From assembly GCA_934717185.1 (NCBI GenBank), contig CAKUYQ010000026.1:1-37492 (forward strand): 37,492 nucleotides of DNA, in the 5' to 3' direction. Shown here piece by piece: positions 16,083 through 26,041 of this stretch (position 1 is its first letter; every line of letters starts with the position of its first letter). Origin of the DNA: an uncultured Bacteroidales bacterium. GTDB lineage: Bacteria > Bacteroidota > Bacteroidia > Bacteroidales > UBA932. The position numbers and the translations under genes were made by a program. The notes beneath the pieces were generated by a model that saw only the letters and a program-made list of their open reading frames with translations, searched no databases and was not told where the DNA came from.

Positions 16083-16568
16083 ATGCATTCGGCTATTTTC
16101 CCGGGATCCTTTGACCCATTTACAGTTGGCCACTACGATGTGCTTATTTCTGCACTCAACCTTTTTGATAAGGTTGTAATTGCTGTTGGCTCAAACAGTT
16201 CCAAGAAAGGATTCTTTCCACCTGCCACAAGGGTTCAGATTATAAAAGACGCAACAAAACACCTAAAGAATGTTGAGGTTGTCTGTTATACGGATTTAAC
16301 CATAGATCTGTGCAGGAATCTTGGCATCAATTTTATAATAAGAGGGTTACGGACAACCACAGACTTTGAACTTGAGAGTGTTATTGCTCAGGCGAACAAG
16401 AAGATGGCTCCGGATGTGAATACAATATTTATCCCTGCGTGTCAGGAGTATTCATTTATTTCCTCGACTGTTGTAAGGGATGTACTTGTTCATGGCGGAG
16501 ATGCCAAAATGTTTATACCGCAAGGGGTTGACATAAAAAGGTATCTCACTGCCGTAAGCATGGAATGA
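16083..16568 (+). CDS. coaD: Phosphopantetheine adenylyltransferase
   Basis: Transfers AMP from ATP to 4'-phosphopantetheine, the penultimate step of coenzyme A synthesis, in the cytoplasm. The nucleotidyltransferase motif GSFDPFTVGH is at 8-17 and ISSTVVRD at 126-133, both diagnostic. The length of 161 residues is normal. The open frame extends to an ATG at 16011, but the extra 24 residues are not like the family and the promoter lies inside them, so I start at 16083. The next gene overlaps the stop codon by ATGA. Confidence 0.95.
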   Translation: MHSAIFPGSFDPFTVGHYDVLISALNLFDKVVIAVGSNSSKKGFFPPATRVQIIKDATKHLKNVEVVCYTDLTIDLCRNLGINFIIRGLRTTTDFELESVIAQANKKMAPDVNTIFIPACQEYSFISSTVVRDVLVHGGDAKMFIPQGVDIKRYLTAVSME

Positions 16569-17845
16569 GATTTATATCATTGATTATGAAGTATCTGTTA
16601 TTGGTAATAATCTGTTTGGCTGCTGTTTTTACAGCTAATTCAAGGATCTATTATTTTAATGAGACTTTTCCACGCGAGACAACTTTTCTACAAGATACTG
16701 TTGCCACACAGGATAAAGTTGTTCTGCAGGATACGGTTATCTTGCAGAATAGAATTTTCGCCAAGGATACAGCTGCGGTAAAAGAGTCTGCGCCACAGGC
16801 AGATTCTTCTTTCAATGCAGATGCAAAACTGCTTTTCAGACTTATTGAACGGAACCCTACAGATACTTTAATAAATCTTATAGGTAATATAATTGACGGC
16901 CTTTCTGCTCCGGACAACCTCTTTATGGCACGTGCAGCATACGACTATTTCATAAATCCGAGCTATATGGGGCAGGAGCGGGTTGGGGTTGCAATTGCAG
17001 AAAAGTACCTGTTGGAAAAATTCAAAAATATTCTTCCCGACGAAGAAAAGTATAGCATAAGCAGCTATATAATGCTTATAAAACCATCTTTGGTTGGCAA
17101 CAGGATGCCGAAGCTGCCCCTTTATGACATAAAAGGAAATCCTGTGAATGTAGAGAAGATTAGAGGATTTAAAATACTATATTTCTATACTCCTACATGC
17201 AGCTCGTGTAAGGTTGAAACACCAAGACTCGCGGAGTTTCTAAAGGAGTATAAAGGGTTGAAAATTAATTTTATAGCGGTGTTCTCAGATGTACCCGGAA
17301 AAAAACTAAAAGAGTGTGTTGCCCAATGGAAGGCATATACAGACAAGTGGTTCTCTTTTGAGAATCCTTTGGTAGATGTATACAACCTTTGGGATCCGCA
17401 ACTGAATAGCAACTTTCCGCTTAATTATGGCGTGATCTCCACCCCGCAGATCTTTTTTATAGACAGAAAGAACAATATATTGGGAAGAGCATTAAAAACG
17501 CCACAGCTAAAAGAGCTTACAGAAGCTACAAATGCTAGTACCTTTAAAACATATCAATTGTTGAATGTTTTCTTAATGGAAAATGCTGTGGAGGGAACAC
17601 TAACGTATAGCAGTGCAAAAAAATCAATAGACAATTTTGTGAAATTCTCATTGGGGAAACCTGCAGACAGCTATCTGTATTATGAGCCGCAGGACTTTGT
17701 ATCGGAGATTCTTACAGCTATGATTTACTATTTTGGGGAGGATTATGCCTTGGTTGAGAAGAAACCTTTAAAGATTTCGGGCGGAACCAGAGCAAAACTT
17801 GTAAAGTATATTCAAAAGAATTATTCATCTTACCTCCTAAGATAG
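16565..17845 (+). CDS. Periplasmic thioredoxin-like protein (TlpA/DUF5106 type)
   Basis: A signal-like hydrophobic segment (about 5-25) precedes a mature part rich in Asp-Thr-Val repeats (about 40-72). Residues about 80-180 resemble DUF5106, which often precedes a thioredoxin domain in Bacteroidetes. The thioredoxin-like domain follows from about 175, with the redox pair in TPTCSSCKVETP (Cys 212 and 215) and a cis-Pro region at STPQIFFIDRKNNILGR. Membership is clear; the substrate is not. It overlaps coaD by ATGA, so the two are probably cotranscribed. Confidence 0.85.
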   Translation: MRFISLIMKYLLLVIICLAAVFTANSRIYYFNETFPRETTFLQDTVATQDKVVLQDTVILQNRIFAKDTAAVKESAPQADSSFNADAKLLFRLIERNPTDTLINLIGNIIDGLSAPDNLFMARAAYDYFINPSYMGQERVGVAIAEKYLLEKFKNILPDEEKYSISSYIMLIKPSLVGNRMPKLPLYDIKGNPVNVEKIRGFKILYFYTPTCSSCKVETPRLAEFLKEYKGLKINFIAVFSDVPGKKLKECVAQWKAYTDKWFSFENPLVDVYNLWDPQLNSNFPLNYGVISTPQIFFIDRKNNILGRALKTPQLKELTEATNASTFKTYQLLNVFLMENAVEGTLTYSSAKKSIDNFVKFSLGKPADSYLYYEPQDFVSEILTAMIYYFGEDYALVEKKPLKISGGTRAKLVKYIQKNYSSYLLR

Positions 17846-17860
17846 AAGTTTATAGTTTAT

Positions 17861-17905
17861 AGCCAAAGCCAACGCCAAAGTTAACGCCAACGCCAAAGCC
17901 AACGC
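17861..17905. repeat. Array of GCCAAA/GCCAAC hexamer units
   Basis: The gap between two genes holds runs of GCCAAAGCCAACGCC-type units, preceded by TTTATAGTTTATAG. The same units, in opposite orientation and also next to TTTATAG sequence, fill the end of the window from 37250. No ORF function is apparent. Confidence 0.7.
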
Positions 17906-17938
17906 TTTATTTTTTTTTCTCACAAAAAAATTATGCCG

Positions 17939-17946
17939 TAACTTTG
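17939..17946 (+). promoter_or_regulatory. Bacteroidetes-type -7 box (TAACTTTG)
   Basis: TAACTTTG matches TAnnTTTG and lies 21 bases before the ATG at 17968, with a T-rich tract near the -33 position (TTTC at 17916). Confidence 0.6.
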
Positions 17947-17967
17947 CGCGGTTAAAAAAGAACTAAG

Positions 17968-20799
17968 ATGTTAAACGGTATCTACAAAGAATTCTATAAC
18001 CGTGTAAATAAGGTTATCCCAGCTGGAAGGCTGTTCCACGATTCGCTAAGTACATTAGCCTTTGGAACAGATGCATCATTCTACAGACTTGTTCCAAAAC
18101 TTGTTATAAGAGCATCATCAAAAGATGAGATAAAGCTGATAATGCAGACAGCGTATGAACTTAAAGTCCCTGTTACGTACAGAGCAGCAGGTACTTCACT
18201 TTCCGGACAAGCTTTGTCAGACTCTGTATTGGTCATAGCATCACACGGATTTACAGACTATAAGATCTTTGACGATGCCCGTAAAATTGAGCTGGAACCG
18301 GGAATACGAGGCGGAAGGGCAAACTCTTATCTGTCCAAATACAGAAGAAAGATTGGTCCCGATCCTGCATCTATAGATTCTGCCATGATTGGCGGCATAG
18401 CGGCAAACAACGCCAGCGGAATGTGCTGCGGAACAAGCCAGAACTCGTACAAAACAGTAGCAGATCTAAAACTTATCTTCTCAGACGGAACCGAATTGGA
18501 TACAGCGAATGCAGAGAGCTGCAGAAAATTTGTGCAATCGCATAAAGCCCTTATTGACAAACTTGCAGAGTTAAAGGCCAAAGTAGATGCCAATGAGACA
18601 TTAAAAGAGAGAATAAAGAGAAAATACAAAATAAAGAATACAACAGGTTACAGTCTCAATGCACTCGTAGACTATGCAGAACCAATAGATATTCTCAAAC
18701 ACCTTATAATAGGTTCCGAGGGTACGCTTGCCTTTATCAGTTCCATAACATACAATACAGTAGAGGATTACAAAGACAAGTCCTTGGCCCTTATTATCTA
18801 TCCCAACATAAAGGAGGCATGCAAGGCAGTTCAGGTGCTAAAACAGCAGCCGGTTTCTGCAGTAGAGCTCATAGACAGGGCAGGAGTGAGGTCTGTAGAG
18901 AACACCCCGGGTATTCCTCAGTACCTTAAAACAATATCATCTGCCGCAACAGCTCTCCTTGTAGAGACAAGAGCTGCAAATCCTTCCAAATTACAGGAGC
19001 AGGTAGATGCAATCAAAGAATCCATCAAAGATTTTACACCGGAAGTGCCGTTCAATTTTACCACAGATGCAAAGGAGCAGGCCATACTTTGGAAGATAAG
19101 GAAAGAGACCCTTCCAACTGTTGCCGGTATGAGAAAATCCGGCACTACCGCAATAATAGAGGATATCTGCTTCCCGATAAATATGCTTGCAGATGCAGTC
19201 ATAGATCTAAGAGAGGTCTTTGACAGGAACGGATATTCCGATGCCGTGATATTCGGTCACGCACTTGAAGGTAACCTGCATTTTATGTTCAACCAGGATT
19301 TTCAGAAAGCATCTGAAGTGGTGAGATACAGCAAGTTCATGGATGACATTGCCAATATGGTTGTAGACAAATATGACGGTTCCCTAAAAGCCGAGCATGG
19401 AACAGGAAGGAATATGGCTCCATACGTGGAGAAGGAGTGGGGAGAACAGGCGTATCGTCTTATGAATGAGATTAAAGAGATATTCGATCCGCTGCATATA
19501 CTAAATCCGGGGGTAATAATTAACAAAGATAAGGAGGCGCATATAAAGAATCTTAAACCGTGCCCTGCGGTAAAGGAGATTGTGAACAAATGTATGGAGT
19601 GCGGTTTTTGCGAGGGTACATGCGTTGCAGAGGGACTTACCCTCTCTCCAAGACAACGTGTGGCAACATTCCGGGAGATGGAGAGGCTGAAACAGACGGG
19701 AGAGGCCCCTCATATTGCCGCAGAGATGCAGAAACAGTACCAATATTGGGGAGACGAGACATGCGCAACAGACAGCCTCTGCGCACTAAAATGTCCGGTT
19801 AAGGTAGATACCGGTAAACTCATAAAGGAATTGCGTCACGAGGGGCATTCAGATAAGGCCGAAAAAACGGCTCTAAAGATAGCGGGCAACATGGGTAAGG
19901 TTACCGGAGCTATGAGAGCCGGGCTAAATATTGCGTACTCCGGTAGAATACTGTTTGGAAAGAGAGTCTTTGGAGCAATGGCCTCTGCAGCCAGAGCTGT
20001 ATCATTGAAAACCATACCAATGTGGAACGAATACTTCCCTAAGGGCGCTCCAAAGATAAAATTCGATGATGCGGCATACAATAAGGCTTTGAGGAGTACA
20101 AATGAGAAGAAGGTTGTCTACTTCCCATCCTGCATAACAAGGAGCATGGGGGTAACAAAGGCATACTCATCTGAGCCTGTAATAACAGCGATGACAGAGA
20201 AACTGCTTAAAAAGGCAGGATTTGAAATTATCTATCCAAAAGATCTTAACAATCTCTGTTGCGGTATGGCATTCTCAAGCAAAGGTTATGTTGAGGCAGG
20301 AAAAGCTGCATCGGACAGATTGGAGAGTGCACTAAAGGAGGCTTCGTACAACGGCAAATATCCAATACTATGCGATATGAGCCCATGCCTGTATACAATG
20401 CATGTAAATATGGATGAAAAGCTTAAACTGTACGAGCCTGCACAGTTTTTTATGGAACATGTTGTTCCTAATCTGAAGATAACAAAGACAGACAGAAAGG
20501 TTGCCGTGTTTGCAGTATGCTCTGCAAAAAAACTTGGAGTTGACAATATGCTATACGATCTTGCAAAACTCTGTTCAAATAATGTTGTTGTTATAGAGAG
20601 TAACTGCTGCGGTTTTGCAGGAGACAGGGGTTTTACCTATCCTGAACTTAATACACACGGATTAAGGCATCTTAAAGAGCAGGTTCATGATTGTACAGAC
20701 GGTTATGCTACAAGCAGGACATGTGAGATAGGTTTGTCGAGAAACAGCGGGGTAACGTTTAAGTCTATACTGTATTTGTTAGATGAAGTATCGGAATAA
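17968..20799 (+). CDS. FAD/Fe-S oxidoreductase, D-lactate dehydrogenase type
   Basis: A GlcD-like flavoprotein half is fused to a GlcF-like iron-sulphur half. FAD-binding features: YRAAGTSLSGQ, GGIAANNASGMCCG and SEGTLAFIS in the first 260 residues; the FAD-linked oxidase C-terminal part has FGHALEGNLHFMF, EHGTGRN and DPLHILNPG (to about 510). Two 4Fe-4S type clusters follow (CMECGFCEGTC, CALKCPVK), then two CCG domains (NLCCGMAF and SNCCGFAG). The 943-residue length fits fused D-2-hydroxyacid dehydrogenases that pass electrons to the quinone pool. D-lactate is the likely but unproven substrate. No lactate permease is adjacent. Confidence 0.9.
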   Translation: MLNGIYKEFYNRVNKVIPAGRLFHDSLSTLAFGTDASFYRLVPKLVIRASSKDEIKLIMQTAYELKVPVTYRAAGTSLSGQALSDSVLVIASHGFTDYKIFDDARKIELEPGIRGGRANSYLSKYRRKIGPDPASIDSAMIGGIAANNASGMCCGTSQNSYKTVADLKLIFSDGTELDTANAESCRKFVQSHKALIDKLAELKAKVDANETLKERIKRKYKIKNTTGYSLNALVDYAEPIDILKHLIIGSEGTLAFISSITYNTVEDYKDKSLALIIYPNIKEACKAVQVLKQQPVSAVELIDRAGVRSVENTPGIPQYLKTISSAATALLVETRAANPSKLQEQVDAIKESIKDFTPEVPFNFTTDAKEQAILWKIRKETLPTVAGMRKSGTTAIIEDICFPINMLADAVIDLREVFDRNGYSDAVIFGHALEGNLHFMFNQDFQKASEVVRYSKFMDDIANMVVDKYDGSLKAEHGTGRNMAPYVEKEWGEQAYRLMNEIKEIFDPLHILNPGVIINKDKEAHIKNLKPCPAVKEIVNKCMECGFCEGTCVAEGLTLSPRQRVATFREMERLKQTGEAPHIAAEMQKQYQYWGDETCATDSLCALKCPVKVDTGKLIKELRHEGHSDKAEKTALKIAGNMGKVTGAMRAGLNIAYSGRILFGKRVFGAMASAARAVSLKTIPMWNEYFPKGAPKIKFDDAAYNKALRSTNEKKVVYFPSCITRSMGVTKAYSSEPVITAMTEKLLKKAGFEIIYPKDLNNLCCGMAFSSKGYVEAGKAASDRLESALKEASYNGKYPILCDMSPCLYTMHVNMDEKLKLYEPAQFFMEHVVPNLKITKTDRKVAVFAVCSAKKLGVDNMLYDLAKLCSNNVVVIESNCCGFAGDRGFTYPELNTHGLRHLKEQVHDCTDGYATSRTCEIGLSRNSGVTFKSILYLLDEVSE

Positions 20800-20840
20800 A
20801 TTAAAAGCCTTGATAACTCAAGGCTTTTAATTTATTCCGA
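20791..20840. terminator. Perfect 23-bp-arm bidirectional terminator
   Basis: Arms 20791-20813 and 20818-20840 are exact inverted repeats around TAAC. On both strands the stem contains the last codons (TCG GAA TAA) of the converging genes and has A-rich and T-rich flanks, so each transcript ends in a strong hairpin with a U tract (CTTTTAATTT). Confidence 0.88.
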
Positions 20841-21251
20841 CTTGCTGAATACCATTACAATGCCCTCTTTATCATTAACCATTGTAAGTGTTTCACCATT
20901 AAGAGTGTATCTGTTAAGTTCGGCTAAAGCGTTTACATACTGATCCTCAATCCCAAACGGGCACGCCATTCTTGTCATCCCAACCGGATTAAGCGTAACG
21001 GCTCCATCTTCGCCAACTTTGTAATCACCAAAATAGTTGTTGCAAGATGCGCACCCCGTCAATCTCGCACTATCTAGGAACGATACTGTTATCGTTGCCT
21101 CAACAGGAATGGTTACAGCAGATTCGGCAGTGTTAAATTTCTCTAACTTCCAGGTGGAATTTACCGGTATCTTTTCCGTCTTGGTATTACACATTGTAAA
21201 TGTCATTATAGCAGCGATTGCAGCCACTGTTGCTGTTAAAAATCTATTCAT
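20832..21251 (-). CDS. META-domain (HslJ-like) secreted protein
   Basis: A signal-like N-terminus (MNRFLTATVAAIAAIMTFTM) ends at Cys 21. The residues before it (FTM) make a poor lipobox, so lipoprotein status is uncertain. The rest follows the META/HslJ pattern: STWKLEKF, LTGCASCNNYFGDYK, a VGMTRMAC strand, then EDQYVNALAELNRYTLNGE and MVNDKEGIVMVF. Family members are small envelope proteins linked to heat shock and novobiocin resistance in E. coli; the mechanism is not settled. It lies 30 bases after ung and may share the lon transcript. Confidence 0.82.
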   Translation of the reverse strand: MNRFLTATVAAIAAIMTFTMCNTKTEKIPVNSTWKLEKFNTAESAVTIPVEATITVSFLDSARLTGCASCNNYFGDYKVGEDGAVTLNPVGMTRMACPFGIEDQYVNALAELNRYTLNGETLTMVNDKEGIVMVFSKSE

Positions 21252-21281
21252 GTTAAAAACTGTATATTGATTAAACTCTGT

Positions 21282-21965
21282 CTATTTGGTTTCTAACCAG
21301 TTGATAGGTTCAATGCCATGGGCGCAAAGATAATCATTACATTTGGAAAAGTGTTTACACCCGAAAAATGCACCCCTTGCAAGAGGAGAGGGGTGGGCAG
21401 CTTCCAAAACAAGATGTTTGGAGCTGTCAATCAAATTCCGTTTAGCCCTTGCAAAATTTCCCCAAAGCATAAACACTATATGTTCCCGCTTATCAGACAG
21501 CTGTTTTATAACGGCATCTGTAAAGAATTCCCAGCCTATCTTGCTGTGAGAAGCTGCAATTCCTGCTTGAACGGTAAGAGAAGCATTGAGCAGAAATACC
21601 CCCTGCTTTGCCCATTCGGTAAGGTTTCCATCCCTACTGCCGGGAAATTCGGGTTGATTGAGATCTGTAGAGATCTCCTTGTAGATATTTACAAGCGATG
21701 GCGGTATCTTTACTCCATGCGGGACAGAAAAAGACAGTCCGTGTGCCTGGCCCGGACCATGATATGGATCCTGCCCCAATATTACAACCTTCACCTCATT
21801 GAACGGTGTGAGTTCAAATGCATTGAAAATCTCGCACCCCTTTGGGTATATTACCTTTTTTTGAGCCTTTTCTGTATGTAAAAAGTTTGACAAAGATTTA
21901 AAATACTCTTTGTCAAACTCCTCTTTCAAGACATCTTTCCATTGAGGATTAATCTTTACCTCCAT
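21282..21965 (-). CDS. ung: Uracil-DNA glycosylase, family 1
   Basis: Removes uracil from DNA to begin base-excision repair. The water-activating motif GQDPYHGPGQAHGLSFSVP is at about 64-82 (catalytic Asp 66), and the second motif HPSPLA with GFFG-like GAFFGCKHF is near residue 195. I start at the ATG giving MEVKINPQW (227 residues); the frame extends three residues upstream. It lies 23 bases after lon on the same strand, with the META-domain gene after it. Confidence 0.95.
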   Translation of the reverse strand: MEVKINPQWKDVLKEEFDKEYFKSLSNFLHTEKAQKKVIYPKGCEIFNAFELTPFNEVKVVILGQDPYHGPGQAHGLSFSVPHGVKIPPSLVNIYKEISTDLNQPEFPGSRDGNLTEWAKQGVFLLNASLTVQAGIAASHSKIGWEFFTDAVIKQLSDKREHIVFMLWGNFARAKRNLIDSSKHLVLEAAHPSPLARGAFFGCKHFSKCNDYLCAHGIEPINWLETK

Positions 21966-21988
21966 GCAAACCATAGCGTTTATAAATG

Positions 21989-24400
21989 TTAGTTAAAGAT
22001 ATATGCCAGTACCTCATCTGCTGTCTTCACATATTTGAATGTAAGACCTTTTACATATATCTGTTTAATATCATTTATATCTTTCTCGTTCTCCTGTGAG
22101 AGGATAATGGTTGTAACGCCGGCTCTTTTGGCCGCAAGAATCTTCTCCTTTATACCTCCAACGGGAAGGACTTTTCCTCTTAAGGTCATCTCACCTGTCA
22201 TTGCAATTGAAGGTTTTACCCTCTTGCCCGTTAATGCAGATGCCATTGCACTAACCATTGTGATTCCGGCAGACGGGCCGTCTTTAGGTATTGCTCCCTC
22301 CGGAACATGGATATGGATATCTTTGTTCATTATATCCTCCGGTTTAAGTCCAAGAAGCGCAGAATGAGATTTTATATACTGGTAAGCGATGGTAATTGAC
22401 TCCTTCATAACATCTCCTAAATTACCGGTAGATGTTAGATTCCCTTTACCATTCTCCGTTATGCTGCACTCAACAAAGAGGATCTCGCCGCCCATCTCTG
22501 TCCACGCAAGGCCTGTAACAACACCCGGAGCCTCATTACCTTTCTGTATATCGTGAAAATTTGTCGGTAAGCCAAGAATATCTTTAACATCCTTTACACC
22601 AAGCGTAGCCGGCAATTCCTCCTCCATTGCTATCTTCTTGGCAACATTTCTTGCAACTTTGGCAATCTGTTTGTCAAGTCCACGCACACCGCTCTCTTTA
22701 GTATACTCATCTATTATAGTCTCAATAGCTGCTTTGTTCAGCTTGAAGTTACTGCTGTTTAAGCCGTGAGCCTCTCTCTGTTTTGGCACAAGATAATCTT
22801 TCGCTATATAATATTTTTCCTCTGCCAAATAGCCTGAAACCGGTATCATCTCCATCCTATCCCTTAGAGCCGGCTGTATGGAGCCTGTATTGTTTGCCGT
22901 TGTTATAAAGAGCACCTTTGAGAGGTCGTAGTCTTCATCCAAGTAATTGTCGTGGAACGTTGCATTCTGTTCCGGATCCAATACCTCCAACAGAGCAGAT
23001 GAAGGATCCCCCTTGTAATCTGCACTCACCTTATCTATCTCATCCAATACTATTACAGGATTTGAGGTACCTGCCCTTTTTATGGCGTGCATGATTCTTC
23101 CCTCCATTGCTCCAATATAGGTTCTTCTGTGTCCCCTTATCTCAGACTCGTCGTGCAGACCGCCAAGTGAGATCCTCTCATATCTTCTGCCCAATGCTTT
23201 TGCTATCGATCTGCCCAAAGATGTCTTACCAACTCCCGGAGGGCCATACAGGCACAAGATAGGGGATTTTATATCACCCTTAAGTTTGAGAACTGCAAGA
23301 TATTCTATTATCCTCTCTTTTACGGTTTCCAATCCGTAATGATCCTTATCCAATACTTTTTGTGCATGCTTAAGATCTAAATTGTCGGTAGAATACTCGT
23401 TCCAAGGGAGGTCTACAAAGAATTCAAGGTAATTAAGCTGTACATTGTAGTCGGGAGAGTTGGTATTTGTTCTCTCTAACTTTGCCAACTCCTTTTCAAA
23501 GACAGCAGCAGTCTCCTTACTCCATTTCTTTTCCTCAGCCTTTTTCCTAAGCTCATTAACCTCCTCAGCGTTGCTGTTCATTCCCAACTCCTCCTGAATG
23601 GTCTTAAGCTGATTATTAAGATAATATTCACGCTGTTGCTGGTCCATCTCGGATTTTACCTTCTGCTGTATGTCATCCTTTATCTTTATAAGTTCAATCT
23701 GTTTATTGAGAATTTCAAGCAGCTTGAATGCTCTCTGTTTTATACTGTTCTCCTCAAGAAGCGCCATCTTATCCAACGGATTCTCCAATTCTAATCCCGA
23801 TGCGATAAAATTTGTAAGAAACTCTATCCCCTCTATGTTTTTTATGGCAAATGCTGCCTCTTGTGGAAGATGTGGCGATAACTTAAGAATATACAGCGAG
23901 TTATCCTTTATTGAGTCTGCAAGTGCGTCAACGTCGTTATCATCTTTACTAGGAATAGTATCCACAAGATTCTCTATTGTTCCAATAAGATACGGCTCCG
24001 TTGATATTATATCCTTAAGTGCAAAACGTCTTATACCCTGCAGTATTGCAGTGATTGTGCCATCCGGCATCTCAATAAGTTTAAGTATTGTGGCAGATGT
24101 TCCAATATCATACAGATCTTTTCTTACAGGATCCTCCACCTCATTTACCTTTTGTGTTACGGTTCCTATGATTTTTGTAGACTTGTACATAGCCTTAACC
24201 AATTTCTTGGATTTATCCCTTCCTATGGTTATAGGTAGTACGGTGCCCGGAAACAATACGGCATCTCTCAGTGCGAGGATAGGTAAGGTTTCCGGTATCT
24301 CCATCTCGTTCAGATTTGATTTTCCCTCTATATTCATAATTGGAACTATATTAATCTCTCTGTTTTCTGCTTTGTTGAGTCTAAATTCAAAATCTTTCAT
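21989..24400 (-). CDS. lon: ATP-dependent protease Lon
   Basis: Degrades damaged and regulatory proteins in the cytoplasm. Order: N-terminal substrate-binding domain (about 36-245), coiled helical part, AAA+ domain with Walker A GPPGVGKT at 386-393 and Walker B VIVLDEID at 449-456, then the peptidase domain with catalytic Ser 710 (PKDGPSAG) and Lys 753 (GGIKEK). At 803 residues it is a normal LonA. No clear TAnnTTTG box lies in the 168-base region upstream, which does carry inverted ATGG/CCAT elements (24500-24514). Ung and the META-domain gene follow closely. Confidence 0.97.
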   Translation of the reverse strand: MKDFEFRLNKAENREINIVPIMNIEGKSNLNEMEIPETLPILALRDAVLFPGTVLPITIGRDKSKKLVKAMYKSTKIIGTVTQKVNEVEDPVRKDLYDIGTSATILKLIEMPDGTITAILQGIRRFALKDIISTEPYLIGTIENLVDTIPSKDDNDVDALADSIKDNSLYILKLSPHLPQEAAFAIKNIEGIEFLTNFIASGLELENPLDKMALLEENSIKQRAFKLLEILNKQIELIKIKDDIQQKVKSEMDQQQREYYLNNQLKTIQEELGMNSNAEEVNELRKKAEEKKWSKETAAVFEKELAKLERTNTNSPDYNVQLNYLEFFVDLPWNEYSTDNLDLKHAQKVLDKDHYGLETVKERIIEYLAVLKLKGDIKSPILCLYGPPGVGKTSLGRSIAKALGRRYERISLGGLHDESEIRGHRRTYIGAMEGRIMHAIKRAGTSNPVIVLDEIDKVSADYKGDPSSALLEVLDPEQNATFHDNYLDEDYDLSKVLFITTANNTGSIQPALRDRMEMIPVSGYLAEEKYYIAKDYLVPKQREAHGLNSSNFKLNKAAIETIIDEYTKESGVRGLDKQIAKVARNVAKKIAMEEELPATLGVKDVKDILGLPTNFHDIQKGNEAPGVVTGLAWTEMGGEILFVECSITENGKGNLTSTGNLGDVMKESITIAYQYIKSHSALLGLKPEDIMNKDIHIHVPEGAIPKDGPSAGITMVSAMASALTGKRVKPSIAMTGEMTLRGKVLPVGGIKEKILAAKRAGVTTIILSQENEKDINDIKQIYVKGLTFKYVKTADEVLAYIFN

Positions 24401-24568
24401 TCTTTTTCTCTTCTATATTTTTTGAAGTGCATATGTGTCGTATTTAACAAGCCTTATTCATGCCATTATGTCATTGTTTTTACGACAAAACGGGTAAAAA
24501 ATGGTAATATGCCATTATTAAAGCGACCTTAGTCCATTAGTCAACCTTTGTGCCACTATTCATGAAAA

Positions 24569-26041
24569 CTAAAACAGCGGAGCTTTTATACCAAATATAA
24601 AGCTCCTGTAGCCTGTCTTGTTTATTACGTAACCACAGTTAAGAATGATATCATAGTATGTAAGGAGATCTATGCCTGCTCCTATTCCGCATAAAAAAGA
24701 GTTGCTGTAGCAGTTGTCACGAACATTGTATCTGTTGTAGGCGTACCCCATCTCAAACAGAACCTTGCCATACATGGTGAAGTGAATATGCGAGAATTTG
24801 CTCAACCTGCTAAACCATCTCAAATAAAAATCCCTTCTTGGCAAGATTAAGTACCTTATCGTACTGTTATGCGTTACAAAACTCTGTCCGTCAATTACAA
24901 AAAGATCGTATGTAGTCATTGCAATCTTGCTGTCGCCTATTGCCCTGTCGTATATCCAGGCTTTGTCTGTCTTTGCAGATATGCCGCCCTTGAAATCTGA
25001 ACTATAATACCATTTACCTCCCAATGGCCTGTAATATTGCAGATTGGCCGTTATCTGTCCATATCTGAACGGATTGCTTATTGCTATATCCGCCCTGCCC
25101 TCTAATTTGGCATAGAAGCCGTTTGTAGGATATGTCCTATAGTCTCTTTGGTCATACTCGTATGAATAGGTAAACTTTAACCTGTTCATTATTGTCTCAT
25201 CCGAACCCCAGTAATCCCTGTTTACAATTAATATAGTGTCGTTGATAAGGTTATGGCTGAACTCAACTCCAAAGTTGTGTCTTTTTCTTATGTTGTGCCT
25301 ATATGTATAGGTAAAGCCTGCCCGCCAGTTTTTCTCCATGTAATTGTTGGATTTAAACGATACAGGCTTGTTTTTCTCTGTATAGCATTCAGCAGATTTG
25401 GTTTTCAGGTATCCTAAATCAAATCCTAAAAAATGCTTCCTGTATTTATCTACCGCAATATTGGTATAAGAAAAATTCAGTCCCTTTTTGAACCCCATTT
25501 TTCCCGACAAAGTAACTTTATGTCCTAATCCTAAAAAGTTTTGAGTAGTCATCCCATAACCGATTGTAATGCGGTTCATGTCAAACTTGTTTACCCATGA
25601 ACTCATGTTCCTGTCCTCAAAGACAATATCCAAGTGTGGCCAATAGTACCACCTCTCTGTTACGGTAATGTTAAGAGAGATAGCCTCGGCACCGTTGCCT
25701 AAGTTAGATATTCCCTGCGGTTTTTCGTAATAATAGAGGGAATCGGATGTGTAAACATATCTTTTGGCGGTAAGCGTATCCCTGCTGTAGGTTATGCAGA
25801 CAGTGTTAAAGAGCGATGTATTGTTAAGGTTCTCTTCAGAGATCTTTATCTGCTTTTCCAATGTGCTCATATTGTACGTCTTACCCGTCTGTATACTTAT
25901 CTCTCTGTTGATTACATTATAAGAGGTATGTTTATTGCCGTAAACATAGATGTTGGATATATAATAATCTTGTGCCGCTACCCGAATTAAATTAGTGCAA
26001 AGCAGGACTACTATACAAATATATTTAAGACTTCTAAGCAT
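24569..26041 (-). CDS. Omp85/BamA-like outer-membrane protein with one POTRA
   Basis: A signal peptide (about 1-24, ending VAAQ) is followed by a single POTRA-like domain (about 27-105: YYISNIYVYGNKHTSYNVIN, the usual first strand and helix). The remaining 380 residues are rich in alternating aromatic beta strands that end in Phe (GIKAPLF), as for outer-membrane barrels. Features like YEYDQRDYRTYPTNGFYAKL recall the BamA/TamA surface-antigen family. At 490 residues with one POTRA it is not BamA itself, and it may be a PatB-like or lipid-related paralogue. It stands alone, divergent from the HU gene. Confidence 0.75.
   Translation of the reverse strand: MLRSLKYICIVVLLCTNLIRVAAQDYYISNIYVYGNKHTSYNVINREISIQTGKTYNMSTLEKQIKISEENLNNTSLFNTVCITYSRDTLTAKRYVYTSDSLYYYEKPQGISNLGNGAEAISLNITVTERWYYWPHLDIVFEDRNMSSWVNKFDMNRITIGYGMTTQNFLGLGHKVTLSGKMGFKKGLNFSYTNIAVDKYRKHFLGFDLGYLKTKSAECYTEKNKPVSFKSNNYMEKNWRAGFTYTYRHNIRKRHNFGVEFSHNLINDTILIVNRDYWGSDETIMNRLKFTYSYEYDQRDYRTYPTNGFYAKLEGRADIAISNPFRYGQITANLQYYRPLGGKWYYSSDFKGGISAKTDKAWIYDRAIGDSKIAMTTYDLFVIDGQSFVTHNSTIRYLILPRRDFYLRWFSRLSKFSHIHFTMYGKVLFEMGYAYNRYNVRDNCYSNSFLCGIGAGIDLLTYYDIILNCGYVINKTGYRSFIFGIKAPLF

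Noticed and set aside
21318..21881. 187-residue frame on the + strand over ung
   Set aside because: Antisense to ung, whose catalytic motifs are clear.
23670..24425. 251-residue open frame on the + strand across lon
   Set aside because: It is antisense to the well-supported lon gene, has low-complexity Ser/Ile-rich composition and matches no family.
24500..24514. ATGG-N7-CCAT inverted element upstream of lon as an operator
   Set aside because: The arms are four bases; similar matches are expected by chance.
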